From Archegozetes longisetosus (taxonomy: Eukaryota > Arthropoda > Arachnida > Sarcoptiformes > Trhypochthoniidae), in assembly GCA_018873245.2 (NCBI GenBank), contig JAEMBT020000009.1:1612001-1676000 (forward strand): a stretch of DNA of 64,000 nucleotides, read 5' to 3'. This document shows positions 1 to 12,870 of this stretch, one piece after another. The position numbers were made by a program, and so were the translations under genes. The notes beneath the pieces are model-generated. The model saw only the letters and a program-made list of their open reading frames with translations, was not told the origin of the DNA and ran no database searches. Within the stretch, counting starts at the first letter, position 1. Each line of letters starts with the position of its first letter.

Positions 1-186
1 TCTTTAGTTCAATTCAAGTAAGCAAAAATTAAACTTTAAATAAAGTTATAATGTTCAAAGCTAAACTTAATGACTTTACATATGCATTTAGAAAAGCTAT
101 TTTCAAAAATGAATTTTCATTATCCCACTTTTATAAGCAGCAAAAGTCAGAGATGTTTTACGCACTTCAAAAATCGATCAAATATT

Positions 187-234
187 TAATAATAATAATA
201 ATAATAATAACATTATTATTATTATTATTATTAA
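187..234. repeat. Inverted AAT/ATT microsatellite
   Basis: A run of TAA/AAT triplets passes through a single C into a run of ATT triplets, so the tract is close to a palindrome and could form a hairpin. The short open frame across it (51-308) is low-complexity and is not treated as a gene. Confidence 0.9.
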
Positions 235-308
235 TTGAAATAGATCGAAAAATTTTTCATTTCATAATTAGAATGTGTAGTAAAAGTTTCCAAAATTTAA
301 AATATTAG

Positions 309-1619
309 CATTTTAATATTAGTCACTGCTTTACTTCAATAGAGAATTGGAAACAATATTTACGGTTGTTGATTTGAATTTTGAATTATAATTAAAATTA
401 AGAAAAAAAGAACCTCATGAAATACAAACTATCAAGAAAAATCAATATTTATAAATTTATTTGTGATTTTGAATTTCTATTAACGAGATATATGTTCTTA
501 GAGAAAAAGTTTTGGGAACAAAAATGATTAAACCCGAAAACTTGATCTACACCTTGAGTTTAATGTCTTAAATGTAAAAAAGATGTACTTTTAGATTTTC
601 CAAATTGGAACTTCCTTTATTTATTATTTGAACTAATACAATTGGATTTAAATAATCCAAAACAAAATAAAGCTAAATCTTAGTTTTTTAATTTCAAATT
701 GACTTCGAAGTAATACTTAGATTCTGAAAGCTTGTTGAAGAATACAGTCAAATTTGAATCACTTTTGAATAAGTGTGAACATCTAAATGGATATGTCATT
801 AAACTCATCAACTTTTCGATAGTATTAAAAATAATTTAAAAATAAATTTAATAAGTGATAGTCAATAAATATTTGTGGTTTTGTTATCAAATCGAACAAA
901 TAGAATGCTTTGAATGAAATTTTTTTCTAAGATATATTTCGGGTTAATGGTTTCTGGCTAAAAAAATTTCTGAATAGGCGGAAAAATTCGGGGAAATAGT
1001 TTAAACTGATATTCGGTTTTATTATTTTTGAAAATTTAAAAAGCGGGTAACTTCTGGTTTAATTGATCTTAAAATATACAAAAAGTTGAATAGGATTGGA
1101 ATCGGATGAAAAAATCTTTGAATGAAGGTCCAGATTTATTCCAAATTTATATTTGTGTTGTCTTTACTTATTTCAAATCATTTTTTATAACCGATAGGAT
1201 TTTTACAGCACTGAACCCATTTGTTGTACTTTAAATGCTTTTTTATATTTTATTACAATGCCGAAAAAAGCATAACACATTATGAAAATTTTAAATAATA
1301 TTTTAATGGTTTTAAAAAATATATTGAAGTTTCATATACAGGTTTTATTAAAAAAATTGAGATAAACTTCAACTAAATCCGAATAGACTTTCTCGATAAT
1401 GTCTAAGTAATAGCCAAAAACTAGTTTTTAGATTAGGAGATTGTACTTACTGATGAGCACACGATTTAATTATAAAAATTCAAAGTTTAACTTAAAATTT
1501 TAGAATTCTATTATATTAAGGACTAAGAATATAAAACATAATTAATTTTGAAGCCAATTTATCGATACTAAACTATTTTCTATGACTCGAAGTGAATATT
1601 TAACTCATTTTGGAGGTGA
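309..1619. other. AT-rich intergenic sequence
   Basis: No frame with coding character, no splice-consistent exon and no repeat structure was recognised here on either strand. Confidence 0.5.
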
Positions 1620-1886
1620 ACAAACTCTTGCCTGTCGGAGCGAAAAATGAATCCAACGGATATCGATCGAAGAATAGGGTATTCCCGATCAGTCCTGAGT
1701 AGATTCCTGTTAAGTCCTGAAAATCATGGTAAGAAAAGTAGCCCAACCATATCCGCTCAGGCAGTTCGCCATATATTGAAAGATGCTAGATCCTTCAAGC
1801 CCGTCAATGATTCGTCATCTATTCTCACCCAGCTGATTCCTCTGACCCAACAACGACTCGAGAGACATGAAACTACACCTGATTGA
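1620..1886 (+). pseudogene. Tc3-like transposase N-terminal relic
   Basis: The open frame reads through LSERK and then IGYSRSVLSRFL-SPENHGKK, the pattern of the second helix-turn-helix in the paired-like DNA-binding domain of Tc3/Tc1 transposases (family form: IGRSRSVISRFL.SPENYGKK). About 90 residues remain. The DDE catalytic domain is absent downstream, and no terminal inverted repeats were seen. In an intact element this part binds the transposon ends. The first ATG (1647) lies inside the domain, so it is not a genuine start. The motif match is seen in the sequence; the family name rests on recalled family consensus. Probably a decayed fragment. Confidence 0.6.
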
Positions 1887-1970
1887 ATAACCATCTGGAC
1901 TTATCCTGAATCTACAACTGGATGAATACATAAACCTGATTGGTTAACGATTAGGAACACAATGGTATAG

Positions 1971-2370
1971 TCACATCCTGGCCAACAAATAATTTTCATA
2001 ATTCTCAAACTTTACCCAGAGGTCCAAATAGCGGCTGCGATTAAATTTGCATTATTTCATTTGAAAGATTACATGAAGAATATTATACACAATGCCATCC
2101 AATTGATTAGTGATCCGAAAGAAGAATCAATTGGACTAATAAAGAAATTAATTGATACTAAAATTTTAAGCATTGAAGATATAAATTACGTAATATTGCC
2201 CTGGAGTTTGGCCAGTTTTTTTTTTTCCTTATATTTCTTTTTGTGTCATTTTTGATTTTACACGGTGTCGTTAGTATAATATTAAATTTACAGTATCTTT
2301 TCTTACAGAAATATTTGTTGATGCTCTACCGATTATATTTAAGTTGACGAAAGGACAAATAGATAAATGA
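1971..2370 (+). CDS. Doubtful two-exon hypothetical protein
   Basis: A stop-free frame from 1971 reads through NIIHNAIQLISDPKEESIGL. It can be joined at 2214 (weak donor GTTTTT) to an exon from 2309 (acceptor TTACAG) that reads VDALPIIFKLTKGQIDK and stops at 2368-2370; the phases agree (1/1). Both parts look more like protein than the surrounding sequence, with mixed acidic and hydrophobic residues. There is no upstream start codon in the first block, so a 5' exon would be missing, and I do not recognise a family. It may equally be a decayed gene fragment or chance. Confidence 0.25.
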
Positions 2371-5257
2371 CTATTTTTTCTCGCTTTTTAAAATTTCGAC
2401 TTAGTGTTTCTCAGTTCACAAATTGATCATTTTAAAGGTGAACTTGATATGATCTTCATTTATAACAAAGATTAAATCTATATATCAACTGAACCCTTCT
2501 CAACTCGGGCCTTGGAGGGCGTTATATTTTGAAAATTATGAATATTTTTACATAAAAATATTTCTATTGGTTTTTGAAAAATTTGATGTAGCTTCTAGAT
2601 TAAAATAAAAATTTTGGTAAAAAATTCTTAATTAACTCTAACAGTTATCAAGTCATAAAGTTCTAAAGTTTTAGACTTTGAAGATTTCAAGGACATAAAA
2701 AGAAACATGTTATTTTAAGCGTCTCTTATTATAGAAAATTTTTAGATAACGGTGCTTTGACACAGTAGTCAATAAGGACGTTTAGCCTTCTTTTTGGTGC
2801 AAAGTATGATGATATAGTCTTCATTGATAACTAGATCATATGATGTGCACCTCATTATAAAACATAAACTTAGCTTATCAATGATAAAGCTTAATTTTCT
2901 TTGATAAAACTCACGATTTACTTTATCGATTTTTACAACAAAATACAAAACTAGTAACTTCTGGAACAATCGTAAAGTAAGAAATACACTTTTTATTATC
3001 TATAGTATATCGTAATTGCACTATATACACCGTTTAGGTCTATAAAAGACCTAATTTGGCGTCTTTAAACATTCTCAATTGACATAATCATTGAAGATAA
3101 CAAATCCTCGTCACACATTGATATAAGTTGCAAATTATGGTAGTAATTTTTAACATTATATCAAGTTTAATAATTTAGGGAAGGTATAATACAATACTTT
3201 CAACAGGAGAAAGCCAGATTCAGGCCCCACAGCTTCAGTTTTAAGAGTTGTCTGGGTTGAGTCGAGTACATAATAATGTAAACTTAAAGGTAATGGTTTA
3301 ATAATAATAGAACTGGAAAATGACAATAGAAAGGCTAATATTCATCACGTGAGAGTTGAAAAAAACATTTCAAAGGGATAAAATTTGAATCTGAAACTTT
3401 ATACCAAAGTCCAAGGCCTGATGTATTGCTTCAAAGCTGGAGAGTTGACCCTAAATATTACAAATAATTGTTTAAAGTCTGCGTTATAATAAGTTATTTC
3501 GGTATAAGCCTACTCAAAAATTTGAGACGAATGCAGCCGCGTAAATACGTGGCCATTCGTGTTTCTCAAAAAATCTATATGAATGCTTGAAATTTTCCAA
3601 TCAGTTCTTAAAACAATTAAGAATTAAATTAAGGATAGCTCTATTTAGGCCTCTTTCCCAATCTTAATGAAATTTTCATGTTCGAAACTATAGCAGGTTA
3701 AACTTATGTATCATTATGTTTTTTTCATGTCTCGGAAACGGTTTGTCATCACAAGTGGCACCTTCACTATTCGATTCGGAGTTGAAAGTTACATTATGTG
3801 TCTTACTTTCATTCGAATTGGGGACAGAAGCGGTTCGGAGCTTTAGCTATCAAATCTCACATTTAATGGATAATTAAAATAACTTTTATATCAAAATTTT
3901 CGTTTGAAGATCAAAGTTTCCTCTAGCTAAGGAAGACACTCATTAATAATGCGTTAAAAAGCATTATCTGAATGATTTACAAATAATATACTACAAAACA
4001 AAAGACTAAATAATTAGATCGATTCTTTTTACTAATTTTGCGGTGATCAATTGAAAATTTAATAAAATTAATGTATACATAAGATAAAAGTCGGATAGAA
4101 ATTTTAGGAACATTTAACAGGTGTAAATATTTACTCACTCATATTCTAAGAATAGCTCAATAAGTTTAGTTTATCAGAGAAATTGCTTCGTTTTTAGAGT
4201 ACTTGATATTGAAATCAACAAAATATTTGCTTTGTATTATTGTGAAAATTACTAAAATAATTTGCAACAGAGATGAAGAGGGCATGTACACCCTTGTAGA
4301 TCTCGGAAAATCAGATAACCACCTTGAGTTTGTGCCTTAAAGTAGTATGCGAATTTTCAAATTCAAGTTATCTATTAACTTTTAAGTTAAATTTTAGTAA
4401 ACTCCATAAATTTGACATGAGAAATAATATTAATACAAACTTGTACAAGATTTCGTTATTTTATGAACAGAAGCTAAAAATTGCGAATTAGGGGAAATTT
4501 CCGAAAAATTTAGGCTAAACTATTCTGTAAATGTTAGCAAAGGAGTCATGTAAAAAAATTTCACTTAAATCTGATGAGCGTTGGTCTCTTAGATTTTGAG
4601 ATGATTTGAAAGCACACTTTTCCTCCTGGATTGTCGAAAATTTCCCCCTGATCTATTAGTTCACTGTATAACACAATGATTTAAGTGAATTTTAGCTGCA
4701 TAAGCTTTCAAAAAATTTTCTTCATATGAACTAATATTTTATAATCTAATTGCAGAATAAGCATGAAATTTTTAAAAATCTTAATTCCTATTTGTTTGCA
4801 CTCCGGAGATGGCTCGTTTCCGGTGCCTTCCGTTTTCCGCGAAAATTTCGTTTTCCAATTTTCACAGAATTTCAGGCTTTAACATGAGCTACTATCAAAA
4901 TAATTGATCAGACTTTATCAATCTCAATAAATGAATTTAGCTCAAAAAAGTATTTTTCTAAAATTTTTCCTAGCGAATCCATCCAAAAAAGTCCAATTTT
5001 CAAAAACAGATTTCTTTAATTTTAGAAATATCAAATGATGGCAGGAATCCATGTAGATGAAGATCCATCGTGGCATTCCCACTTCTGCTTCGCATGAGGC
5101 TTAAGTGAGTCCTTCTGAGAAATTTTTTCATCCCCTATTATAGAGTATAAACCATTTTCAATTGTCACATTCGTGTCATGTGTCAATGATGTTACAAAAA
5201 CAGATGGATTCTTAAAAATATTCTCACGCTTAAGCTTATAGCGGATCTATAAACTGG
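2371..5257. other. Gene-poor stretch
   Basis: Nothing supportable was found. Open frames here are short, low-complexity and lack splice support. The last part leads into the TATA box of the next gene. Confidence 0.5.
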
Positions 5258-5264
5258 TATAAAT
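5258..5264 (+). promoter_or_regulatory. TATA box
   Basis: TATAAAT lies 91 bases before the ATG at 5349, leaving room for a short 5' UTR. It is the only well-formed TATA element just upstream of this gene. Confidence 0.5.
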
Positions 5265-5348
5265 AAAAAGCAACGATTATTATTAGATATATCTAAAGTT
5301 ATTTCTGAGTCATAGTTTAGTTTAAGTTTAAGCTCAACTACTCTCAAA

Positions 5349-6333
5349 ATGAAAGTAATCCTCGCTTTGCTAATTTTGGTCGCTTCAGCTTATTGTAAGA
5401 AAATTTTAAACTTCTTAGGTTTTAAGTTGAAATGAATTTTAAAATCTTATAAAGAATTTTTTAAAATCAAAATTTCCAATCAATTATTTGTTGATTTTGA
5501 ATATTTTAAACTTTTTATTGATAAGAAAAACTATGAAATTGTTTTCGAATAACTAAATTCTAAACTAACTTCTTATTTACTGAAAGGCGCTCCAACCACA
5601 ACCGCTAATCCACAAAGCTCAACTGAGAAACCTGCGTCTGACTTCAAGACATTCCACGATCACACTCAGGCAGAATTACATAGGTTAGAGACCAATGTAG
5701 CTAAGGTTGAAAAGGAAGAGCTCAAACATCTTAACCATGAACAATTGACTAAACTCAAAGCTCAAGTTGAAAAAGACATTGAAGAAGCTAACAAAGTATT
5801 TTGAAAATAATTTTTTTTGAGACGAAGAGCATATGTGAATTCTATAATGAACTAATAGTTAAGCACTTCTTCTCAGAATAAATTTAATTACTAACTATTT
5901 TTAGGAATTTTCATTTACTAAACTTATGTTAAAATGAATTTATCTACAGCTCGAAAAGAGTGTTGAATCTGAATCCAAAAAGACCTTAACTGAAGAACAG
6001 AAAACATTTGTCACTAAAGCCGCTGATACTCTTAAAGACCTGAAGAAGAGATTGACTGCTGCTCAAGAAAAACTTGGTATTACCACTACTGGAACTACTA
6101 AAGCTCCAGCTTCACCAACTGCTGCAACTACTAAGGCTCCAGCTTCACCAACTGCTGCAACTACTAAAGCTCCAGCTTCACCAACTGCTGCAACTACTAA
6201 GGCTCCAGCTTCACCAACTGCTGCAACTACTAAGGCTCCAGCTTCACCAACTGCTGCAACTACTAAGGCTCCAGCTTCACCAACTGCTGCAACTACTAAA
6301 GCTGCTGCAACAACCAAGGCAAGCTCTTATTGA
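5349..6333 (+). CDS. Secreted helical protein with Thr/Pro/Ala tail
   Basis: Three exons give a 212-residue protein: 5349-5394, 5587-5795 and 5950-6333, with GT-AG borders and matching phases (1, 0). Residues 1-17 (MKVILALLILVASAYC) form a typical signal peptide. Residues about 35-130 are highly charged and predicted helical or coiled-coil (for example LETNVAKVEKEELKHLNHEQ). The tail is six copies of APASPTAATTK plus a degenerate copy, mucin-like and a likely O-glycosylation region. If intron 2 is retained, the protein stops at 5802 without the tail. A TATA box precedes it and AATAAA follows. I do not recognise the family. The layout fits a secreted salivary, gut or cuticle-associated protein, which is inference only. 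Confidence 0.8.
6100..6297 (+). repeat. Coding minisatellite, six 33-bp units
   Basis: Six in-frame 33-bp units encode KAPASPTAATT. The units are nearly identical; the visible variation is the Lys codon switching between AAA and AAG. Such homogeneity points to recent unit expansion and likely length polymorphism. Confidence 0.95.
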
Positions 6334-6380
6334 GTATTCAAATCTAAAAAATGTAATTTTTCCGAATATAAAAAAATTTC

Positions 6381-6386
6381 AATAAA
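6381..6386 (+). terminator. Polyadenylation signal
   Basis: AATAAA lies 48 bases after the stop codon of the secreted repeat-tail gene; a second copy follows within ten bases. Confidence 0.5.
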
Positions 6387-6700
6387 ATTGAATAAACCTC
6401 TAAATGAATCAGAAACTTTTCATTCAATATGGTACAAAAATTCTTTTGTTCAAGAATCAAAAATTTTAAAAGTTCTTTTGTATTTTTCTATGAAATTGTT
6501 ACCAATGATTTTTATTAAATATTCTTGAATTAAGTAAACCTGTACAATGCTGACAAGTCCTACAAATATTTTAATAGTTTTTCTAAATCCGTGTTTTATC
6601 GTTTAATTATATGTCAAAAGATGAACCTGAAATGCGTTGAAGCTAAAGCTAATATAAAACTTTGAGTTGACGTTATTTCAAAATACACAAAACTTAAACT

Positions 6701-7115
6701 TACAAGGAATCACGAAGTGTCGGGTCGGTTTTGGGGAAATGTATATATTTTTGAAAAGTACTCGTTGAGACAAGTTCAACGGTATATATCATTGCCGCCC
6801 GAGACGAGGTCAAAGGTCAAAAATCGGGGGCTCCAACTTTGGGCAATGGTCTGAACCTAGTCATGCTGAGTATCATTCGATTCAGCATCATGAGTAGATT
6901 TCAAATATATCAGTGTTTTGACTTTACCTCAAGTTATCCGCGCACAAACAGTCAAATTTTGAATTTTGTCTAAAGTTGGGCCCCCGATTTTTGACCTTTG
7001 ACCCCGTCTCGGGCGGCAATGATATATACCGTTGAACTTGTCTCGAAGAGTACTTTTCAAAAATATATACATTTCCCCAAAACCGACTCGGCACTTCGTA
7101 AGTGTTTCTTGTTAG
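6701..7115. repeat. Foldback element with DR1 half-sites
   Basis: Two inverted arms of about 145 bp (6701-6843 and 6968-7115) flank a core of about 125 bp. They differ by scattered substitutions, for example CGAGACGAGGTC against CGAGACGGGGTC. Each arm contains AGGTCA/AAGGTCA-type direct repeats spaced by one base, next to CCCCCGATTTTTG. There is no coding capacity, so it would be a non-autonomous MITE or foldback. No clear target-site duplication was identified. The shared AGGTCA repeats link it by motif to the Merlin-like element at 25.5 kb, but the arms are not otherwise the same. Confidence 0.85.
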
Positions 7116-10100
7116 TCTCTGAGAAATTTTGATTTAAAGCTACTTTTTTAAGTATTACTTTTATATGAAAGTTTTAGACCACAGAAAACGCTCCATCCAT
7201 CAGATTTTTAGGTTTTGCATTTTACCCTCCTATTGAATATCCATAGACTCTTAGTCTCTAATTTAAGTTCAGTTTAAGGCACGCGCTTTCGATAATGTAA
7301 AACATTTCAAAGTGAACGCATCTTATAGAGCACACATATTGGCGTGAAAAAAAGAAAACTTTACAAAAAATAAGTTCAATGAAAGTGATTTATTTTCAAA
7401 TTAATTGCATACGCAAAGCTATAAAATAACATTTTTAGATAAATACAATACCCTTTGAGAATCCAAACTGTTAGTTCGAAGATAAGATTAAATTGTTAGA
7501 CTTGAATAAAAAAATTCAGTCAGAAAGTTTTTTTAACTTCTATTCAAATTAACCTAATATTATTATTACCTAAATAATTTCTCATTTATCAGTAATATCC
7601 TGAACTTGAGACACAGTATCCTTTTACAGATTAAGTTGAATAGACAATTAAATAAGTATTAAAGGTTATCATATCAGATATCATGATACATTTCAATATT
7701 ATGAATCTTTCAATAGTTTCTCAGTCTATTTGTCTATAGCGTAAACTTACTCTATCAATAGTATAAACTCGAGCATTAAGTAATATTATATAATTCATTC
7801 AAAGCTACGGCATTGGATTCAACGCTAAAAAATAATTTTCAAACATACTGCAGAATGAAATTCATTGTTTCGTTATTAACAAACATTTGCTTTATATAAG
7901 CAATCGTTTTACAGCAAAAGTCTGTTTCTAGGAGAAAGCTTTTTCTAAATAATTTGAGTGTATTTAATATTTAATCAGGTAAGAGGTAACAGTCAGTCCT
8001 TTCATAACAACACAATAGCATAAGAATAAGACCGAAAGCACCATCAAATGAGATAAATTTTGTTTAGAAATGATCTCAAAAATAGGATTGATTTAAATTT
8101 CGAGAAACTTGTAACACAAATGGAAAAATCGCGACTCGGGGAAGGAAGAGATGGAATATGTATTTTAGAAACTCATTAACCCAATTATTAATTTCATAAA
8201 GAGAAATGTTCGGAAAATTTTCAATAAACTTGTAAGTAATTTCTTTAAATTTCGATTTTTTCGATCTATAACTCAAAGAAGTTTTAGAAAAAAACAGATG
8301 AAAACTATTCTACACACAGAAGAACAGAATAATTTTTTTTGAGAACATATCCGTTGAGTTTAAGATATCTCGAGTTAGAAAGTATAGAAAAGTTGGTCAG
8401 ATACTGGAGTCATAAAAGAACTACCGCAAATTAGGGCACGAGTAGATTGAAAGTAGAGAATAGATTAAGTCATTTGAAATTTATATAAAGATCGTTATGC
8501 ACTATAAAAACCAATTTATTGATGATCTGAAAGAAGAACCAACTTTCGATAAGTCGTAAAGTTTTCACTGCTAGAGGAATTTATTATTAACATAAAATTG
8601 TTTGTCTAAAAGAGTTTTTAGTATAAATTTTCTGCGCTTTTTGCTTGAAAGTTAGATAACTAGAGAATTGAGTAAAAGTTATTCACCTGAAGATGAAATA
8701 TTTCAGAAGTTTCCAAAATAATTGTTTGGTTTCGAATAGCATTTGAAGAGGTTATTGGAGAAATTAGTCGGTTAAGTGTTACTTATATGAATTTTCGGAT
8801 AATATATAATAGATTTTTAAATAATAAATGATTTTAAAATTACTTCCTCTAGTTTATCGTGTACTCGATCGAATCAAACAAACTATTCAGACAACTTACA
8901 GCCAATTAGGATGACCACATGTATTTATCAAAAATATAGGACAAGAAATGTAAGGGTCCCCCTTTTGAATTATTAAAATTTTATTTTGAACTCAATGTTA
9001 ATTTTTACATATTCAACAATTTTTCATACATTAGTTTTTAAAGATTTGCTTATTTATTGCTAATTTATGCCTAAACTTATATTTTTATCTTATTTTATAG
9101 CGTTAAGTAAAACAGTATTATTTTTAACAAAATTATGAAATTCAGAACAGGATATTGAAAAATTAAATATTGTAAATAATTCTGCTTTAACTAAATTAAT
9201 ATCTATTCTAATTCGTTCAATTGTCCATAAGGGTTTTATCAATATAACACTAGAAATAGTATTTAGAGACTAAATCTGATGAAAGACTGCCAATCAAACT
9301 CATTTATAAAATTCTGTAATAATATAACTTCATGACTTCCACAAAAGACACAATTTTCAGAACCTAATATCACTAAAACCAAAAATGTCGATATATCTTT
9401 TTTCTTATAAATCTTTATCTTTTCTCTGAGATTTTTTGTGAGAACTAGGCTTTCCTAGAGTCCTTAGACCTCTTAGAGTCTCCAAAAGAGTGTTTTTTGA
9501 CACTAATCTATGAAACTCGAAAAAATGATAACGAATCTATTGCAAAATTATAAGATTGGTTAATTGAAGGTAAATTTGTAATTTTCGATATAGTAAAGCT
9601 GAAGGTTATAAACCCTTTTAGAAATTTTTGAGTACATAAGAAAATGAACAGTTCCTAGTTCTCATTACGCACTTTAACTTTTCTATTCATCAAATTAAAA
9701 TATAAGACAACTCGATTTAGCATAAAGGCTGGCTTTGAACTGTTTCAAAAATAAATTATTTTTCAATAGAGAAAAATACAATTAAAAAGTTCAAAATCAA
9801 ATTGCTTTGGATCTAGTCGTCATACTCTACTTTTAGTAAATATTCATAGGGAGCAAAAAGCTTGTGAAAGTTATAAGAATTATTTAATTCTAAGTTAGAT
9901 TGAATAAATTGTTCTGATCACACAGTCGACTAAGAATATGACCGAAATTTTTTGTGAATAGTATAAATTTGATTTGAAAATTATTAGACATTCAGAAGAA
10001 ATTAAAGTTTCAAAAGGCTTTTACCGGAAGTTAAGAAAATGGCAACTCATGGAATAAAGAACCTAATAACATATAAAAAACTTACACAACATTTTTCTAA

Positions 10101-10763
10101 AAACAGAATTAATCAGATATTTTATGTCGTTCTGGTTCGAGTTCATAAACCTTAACGCATAACTGGGGACTAAAATTAATTATTTATCCAGAATTCTGGA
10201 ACATATATTCTATTAAATTCTTAGTAATATTAAACTTTGTTTGATTGCAATCTTTTATTTTCTTAAAAAATTATAAGTATCTAAAATAATATTTAATAAA
10301 AATACATAAAAGGAATATAGCATAAGATTTAGACGTGATTTCATTATTTGAATGATACATGAAAGTATAAACATATTTAAAGGTTTTCACACTTCAAAAG
10401 ATTTTGCTTCTTTTTAACACTTTTCCACTTTCGCTCAGAGGCATAATGAAGTCCTCTCCTCGAGACCTCCGCCCAAAGACTTACTCTCTTTAGAAGTTTT
10501 CTAACATATCTTATATAAACAAAATAGATCTGAATTGTTATTTTTTAGAAATATTCACCGCATTCCATAGCAAATGTTAATACAATGATAATCTTGAAAG
10601 CGTTAGTAAAGCATTACATAAAATATAAAGCATTTCAAAGATAACTGTTTGACAAACTGTTTTAAAAGAATGAAAAACTGATTGAAAGTCAAAGAATTCA
10701 TGTCTGCATAACAGATAAATTCTAAAAAATGAGAGTAAGTTATAAGAGATTTTTGAAATTGAT
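7116..10763. other. Gene-poor stretch
   Basis: AT-rich sequence with no convincing exon. The minus-strand frame at 8076-8276 has no recognisable family, no splice support and no start context and was not accepted. Confidence 0.45.
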
Positions 10764-10944
10764 ATGTTAAATATATTTGTTGATCTATTGTTCAATCGTG
10801 AAATTGAGAAAGAGATGAAAGTACTACACACTGGACAGTGGAAAACTTATGTTGAGAGCGTTGCTGCTCGCTCCAACACTTACAATACCAGAATTGAAGA
10901 CTTAGAAATGTTGATCAAAGGTTGGACCCATACTAACAATAATA
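10764..10944 (+). other. Orphan coding-like exon, family unknown
   Basis: From an ATG at 10764 the frame reads EKEMKVLHTGQWKTYVESVA and IEDLEMLIKGW, with amino-acid use unlike the surrounding AT-rich noise. It can end at a GTAAGA donor (exon end 10944, phase 1). I do not recognise a domain. The next coding-like block (11788-11987) is in an incompatible phase, so the two cannot be joined directly. It may be one exon of a gene with long introns, or a remnant. Confidence 0.3.
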
Positions 10945-11787
10945 GTAAGATAATAGTACTACGTTTAACTTACGGGGGGACAACATAAGAATTTTAATAA
11001 AATATATTTTTTTCTCTAAAAATGTTCAATATTCTTACAAAGAATTTTCACAAAATAAAGAAGAATAATAGGAGTTCATGATATAATATTCTCGACATGC
11101 TGACCACTTTCATAATGAATGTGACACAAGCGAACCTGAAATTTGTTTGAACGAAAATTGGGCTCTTTTGATTTAAATAACATTCTCTGACTATAGAAAT
11201 AAGCATTTCTGTTCTATAAGTCACTATTTTTAGAGAATAGCAAACAATGATCACATGTCATGCAAAGAATCTGCCACTATTCTTGAAAATTGAAAAATTC
11301 ATAATTGTTGGAAAGCTATAATCTCAAACTTTATTAAAGGCATTTTGTTGTCACCCTGTGTTATAAACGTAATTAATTTAAATAATTTTTAGTTAATTTT
11401 TTGGAAAGGTATTTTTGCAAATAAAGACTTTGAGCAATAGAAATATTCATTTAAGTGATTTATTTTTTCGAACTAAATATGTATAATTGATTATGGGATT
11501 AGAGAAAAAAATTAAAAGTTAAAAATATGATAGTCAGTTCAATAATAATAATAAGAAATTATATCTAGTAGCCATCAGCCATGAACGTGATATTAGTCAT
11601 TTTTGTGAAGCCAATAGTTTTGGTTAATATTTCTTGTTATGAAGCTGTAGTTGAACGAGAACAAAAAACTGGTTAATTATAATCAAAATGGAATTTTTAG
11701 GTACAGTCACCAGGTTAGGTCTGTCTCGATCCTTGAGAGAAATATCAAAGGAAGGAACCAAAGCAAATTTTTAAAAAGTAAAAATGA

Positions 11788-11987
11788 TCTTATTGCTATA
11801 TTTATGAGAGTAAAAATTTGGAATTTGATCTGCAAATTGATGAATTGACGTCGTTCACTCTGCCAAATATCGATTATTATCCTATAGCCAAACGTGGAAT
11901 TCTCTCTAATGAATTGCAGGACACAGGATACATGACTCAATTGGCAGAACTGTTCTGCATGATTAAGAACATGTGGTCACCTTACCT
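11788..11987 (+). pseudogene. Orphan exon, possibly ubiquitin-specific protease
   Basis: A stop-free block without an ATG reads LPNIDYYPIAKRGILSNELQ, then MTQLAELFCMIKNMWSPYL, and ends at a perfect GTAAGT donor (11988). The second segment resembles the stretch after the catalytic Cys box of ubiquitin-specific proteases, where family members have an acidic helix followed by KQMWSG-type residues. Neither the Cys box nor the QQD and His boxes were found within several kb on either side. If the match is right, this is an isolated exon or remnant of a deubiquitinase. The assignment is weak; the exon-like character with a consensus donor is what the sequence shows. Confidence 0.3.
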
Positions 11988-12870
11988 GTAAGTCTCTGTT
12001 CCATATTTGGAAGTCTCCCTATAAAGTGATAAGCATATGTATCTTTTAGATTGAGTTACTTAATAAAATAACTTTAAATAATCAAACAAACGTGTTGTGT
12101 CACGAAATATATTGCAATATTTTTAAAAATGCATGTTATTGTCAGTATTAACCCATTATTTGAGGATAAACATAATTTGTTTAGCTGTCAATTGAGCTCA
12201 TAATACGTGATTTGATTTCAAAAACTTTGCTCAAAGAGTTGGTTCACATATCACTGCCACAGACTTCAACAAAGTGAATTTAACACGATGAAAAGTTCAA
12301 TATTTTCTAAAAAGTGATTTAAAGATTAGTCTTTCCAAATATTAAGAAAAATCAATGGCTATAACTAGTTGATCTTTTAGTTGTTCAGGAACTTAAAAGT
12401 TAAAACAGACAAAAACAATATTGACCTTTGAATTGACTCTTAAATTAGTAAAATGCTTGTGTATTCTTTGGAAATTTGTTGCTCAAAGTATTTTGCTTAA
12501 AAGACATTGATTTAAGAATATTGAATCCGAATAGGATTTATTATTACTTTGAATATCCAGAAAGTTTGCCTAATCTATGGTTCGGACACAAGCTTTAATT
12601 GAAATCAACCAACTCATTAAAAGGCCGTATAGTTTATAATGAGTTGATATTTCTATTTTGGTTATGAGGATATCTTATGATTAATTAAAGAGAAATATTT
12701 AAAAGATTAATAAGCTTAAGTTTTTAATGTAAGTATTGTAATAAAAACTATATTTTAAAAATAGCAGTATTTATGCATTTTAGTTTTATTTTCTCCTAAT
12801 TAATGACAGTCACGTGAATTTTTAATTATAACTGTGTTGAAAAAATTCAGACTACTTTGTTACTAAGAAA
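11988..12870. other. No recognised feature
   Basis: AT-rich sequence; no exon continuing the preceding coding-like block was found. Confidence 0.4.

Noticed and set aside
51..308. 85-codon open frame
   Set aside because: Spans an AAT/ATT microsatellite; composition is low-complexity with no family or splice support.
6063..6385. Other-frame and opposite-strand open frames over the repeat tail
   Set aside because: They are reading-frame by-products of the 33-bp coding repeat of the spliced secreted-protein gene.
8076..8276. 66-codon minus-strand frame
   Set aside because: No recognisable motif, no splice partner, hydrophobic bias typical of AT-rich noise.
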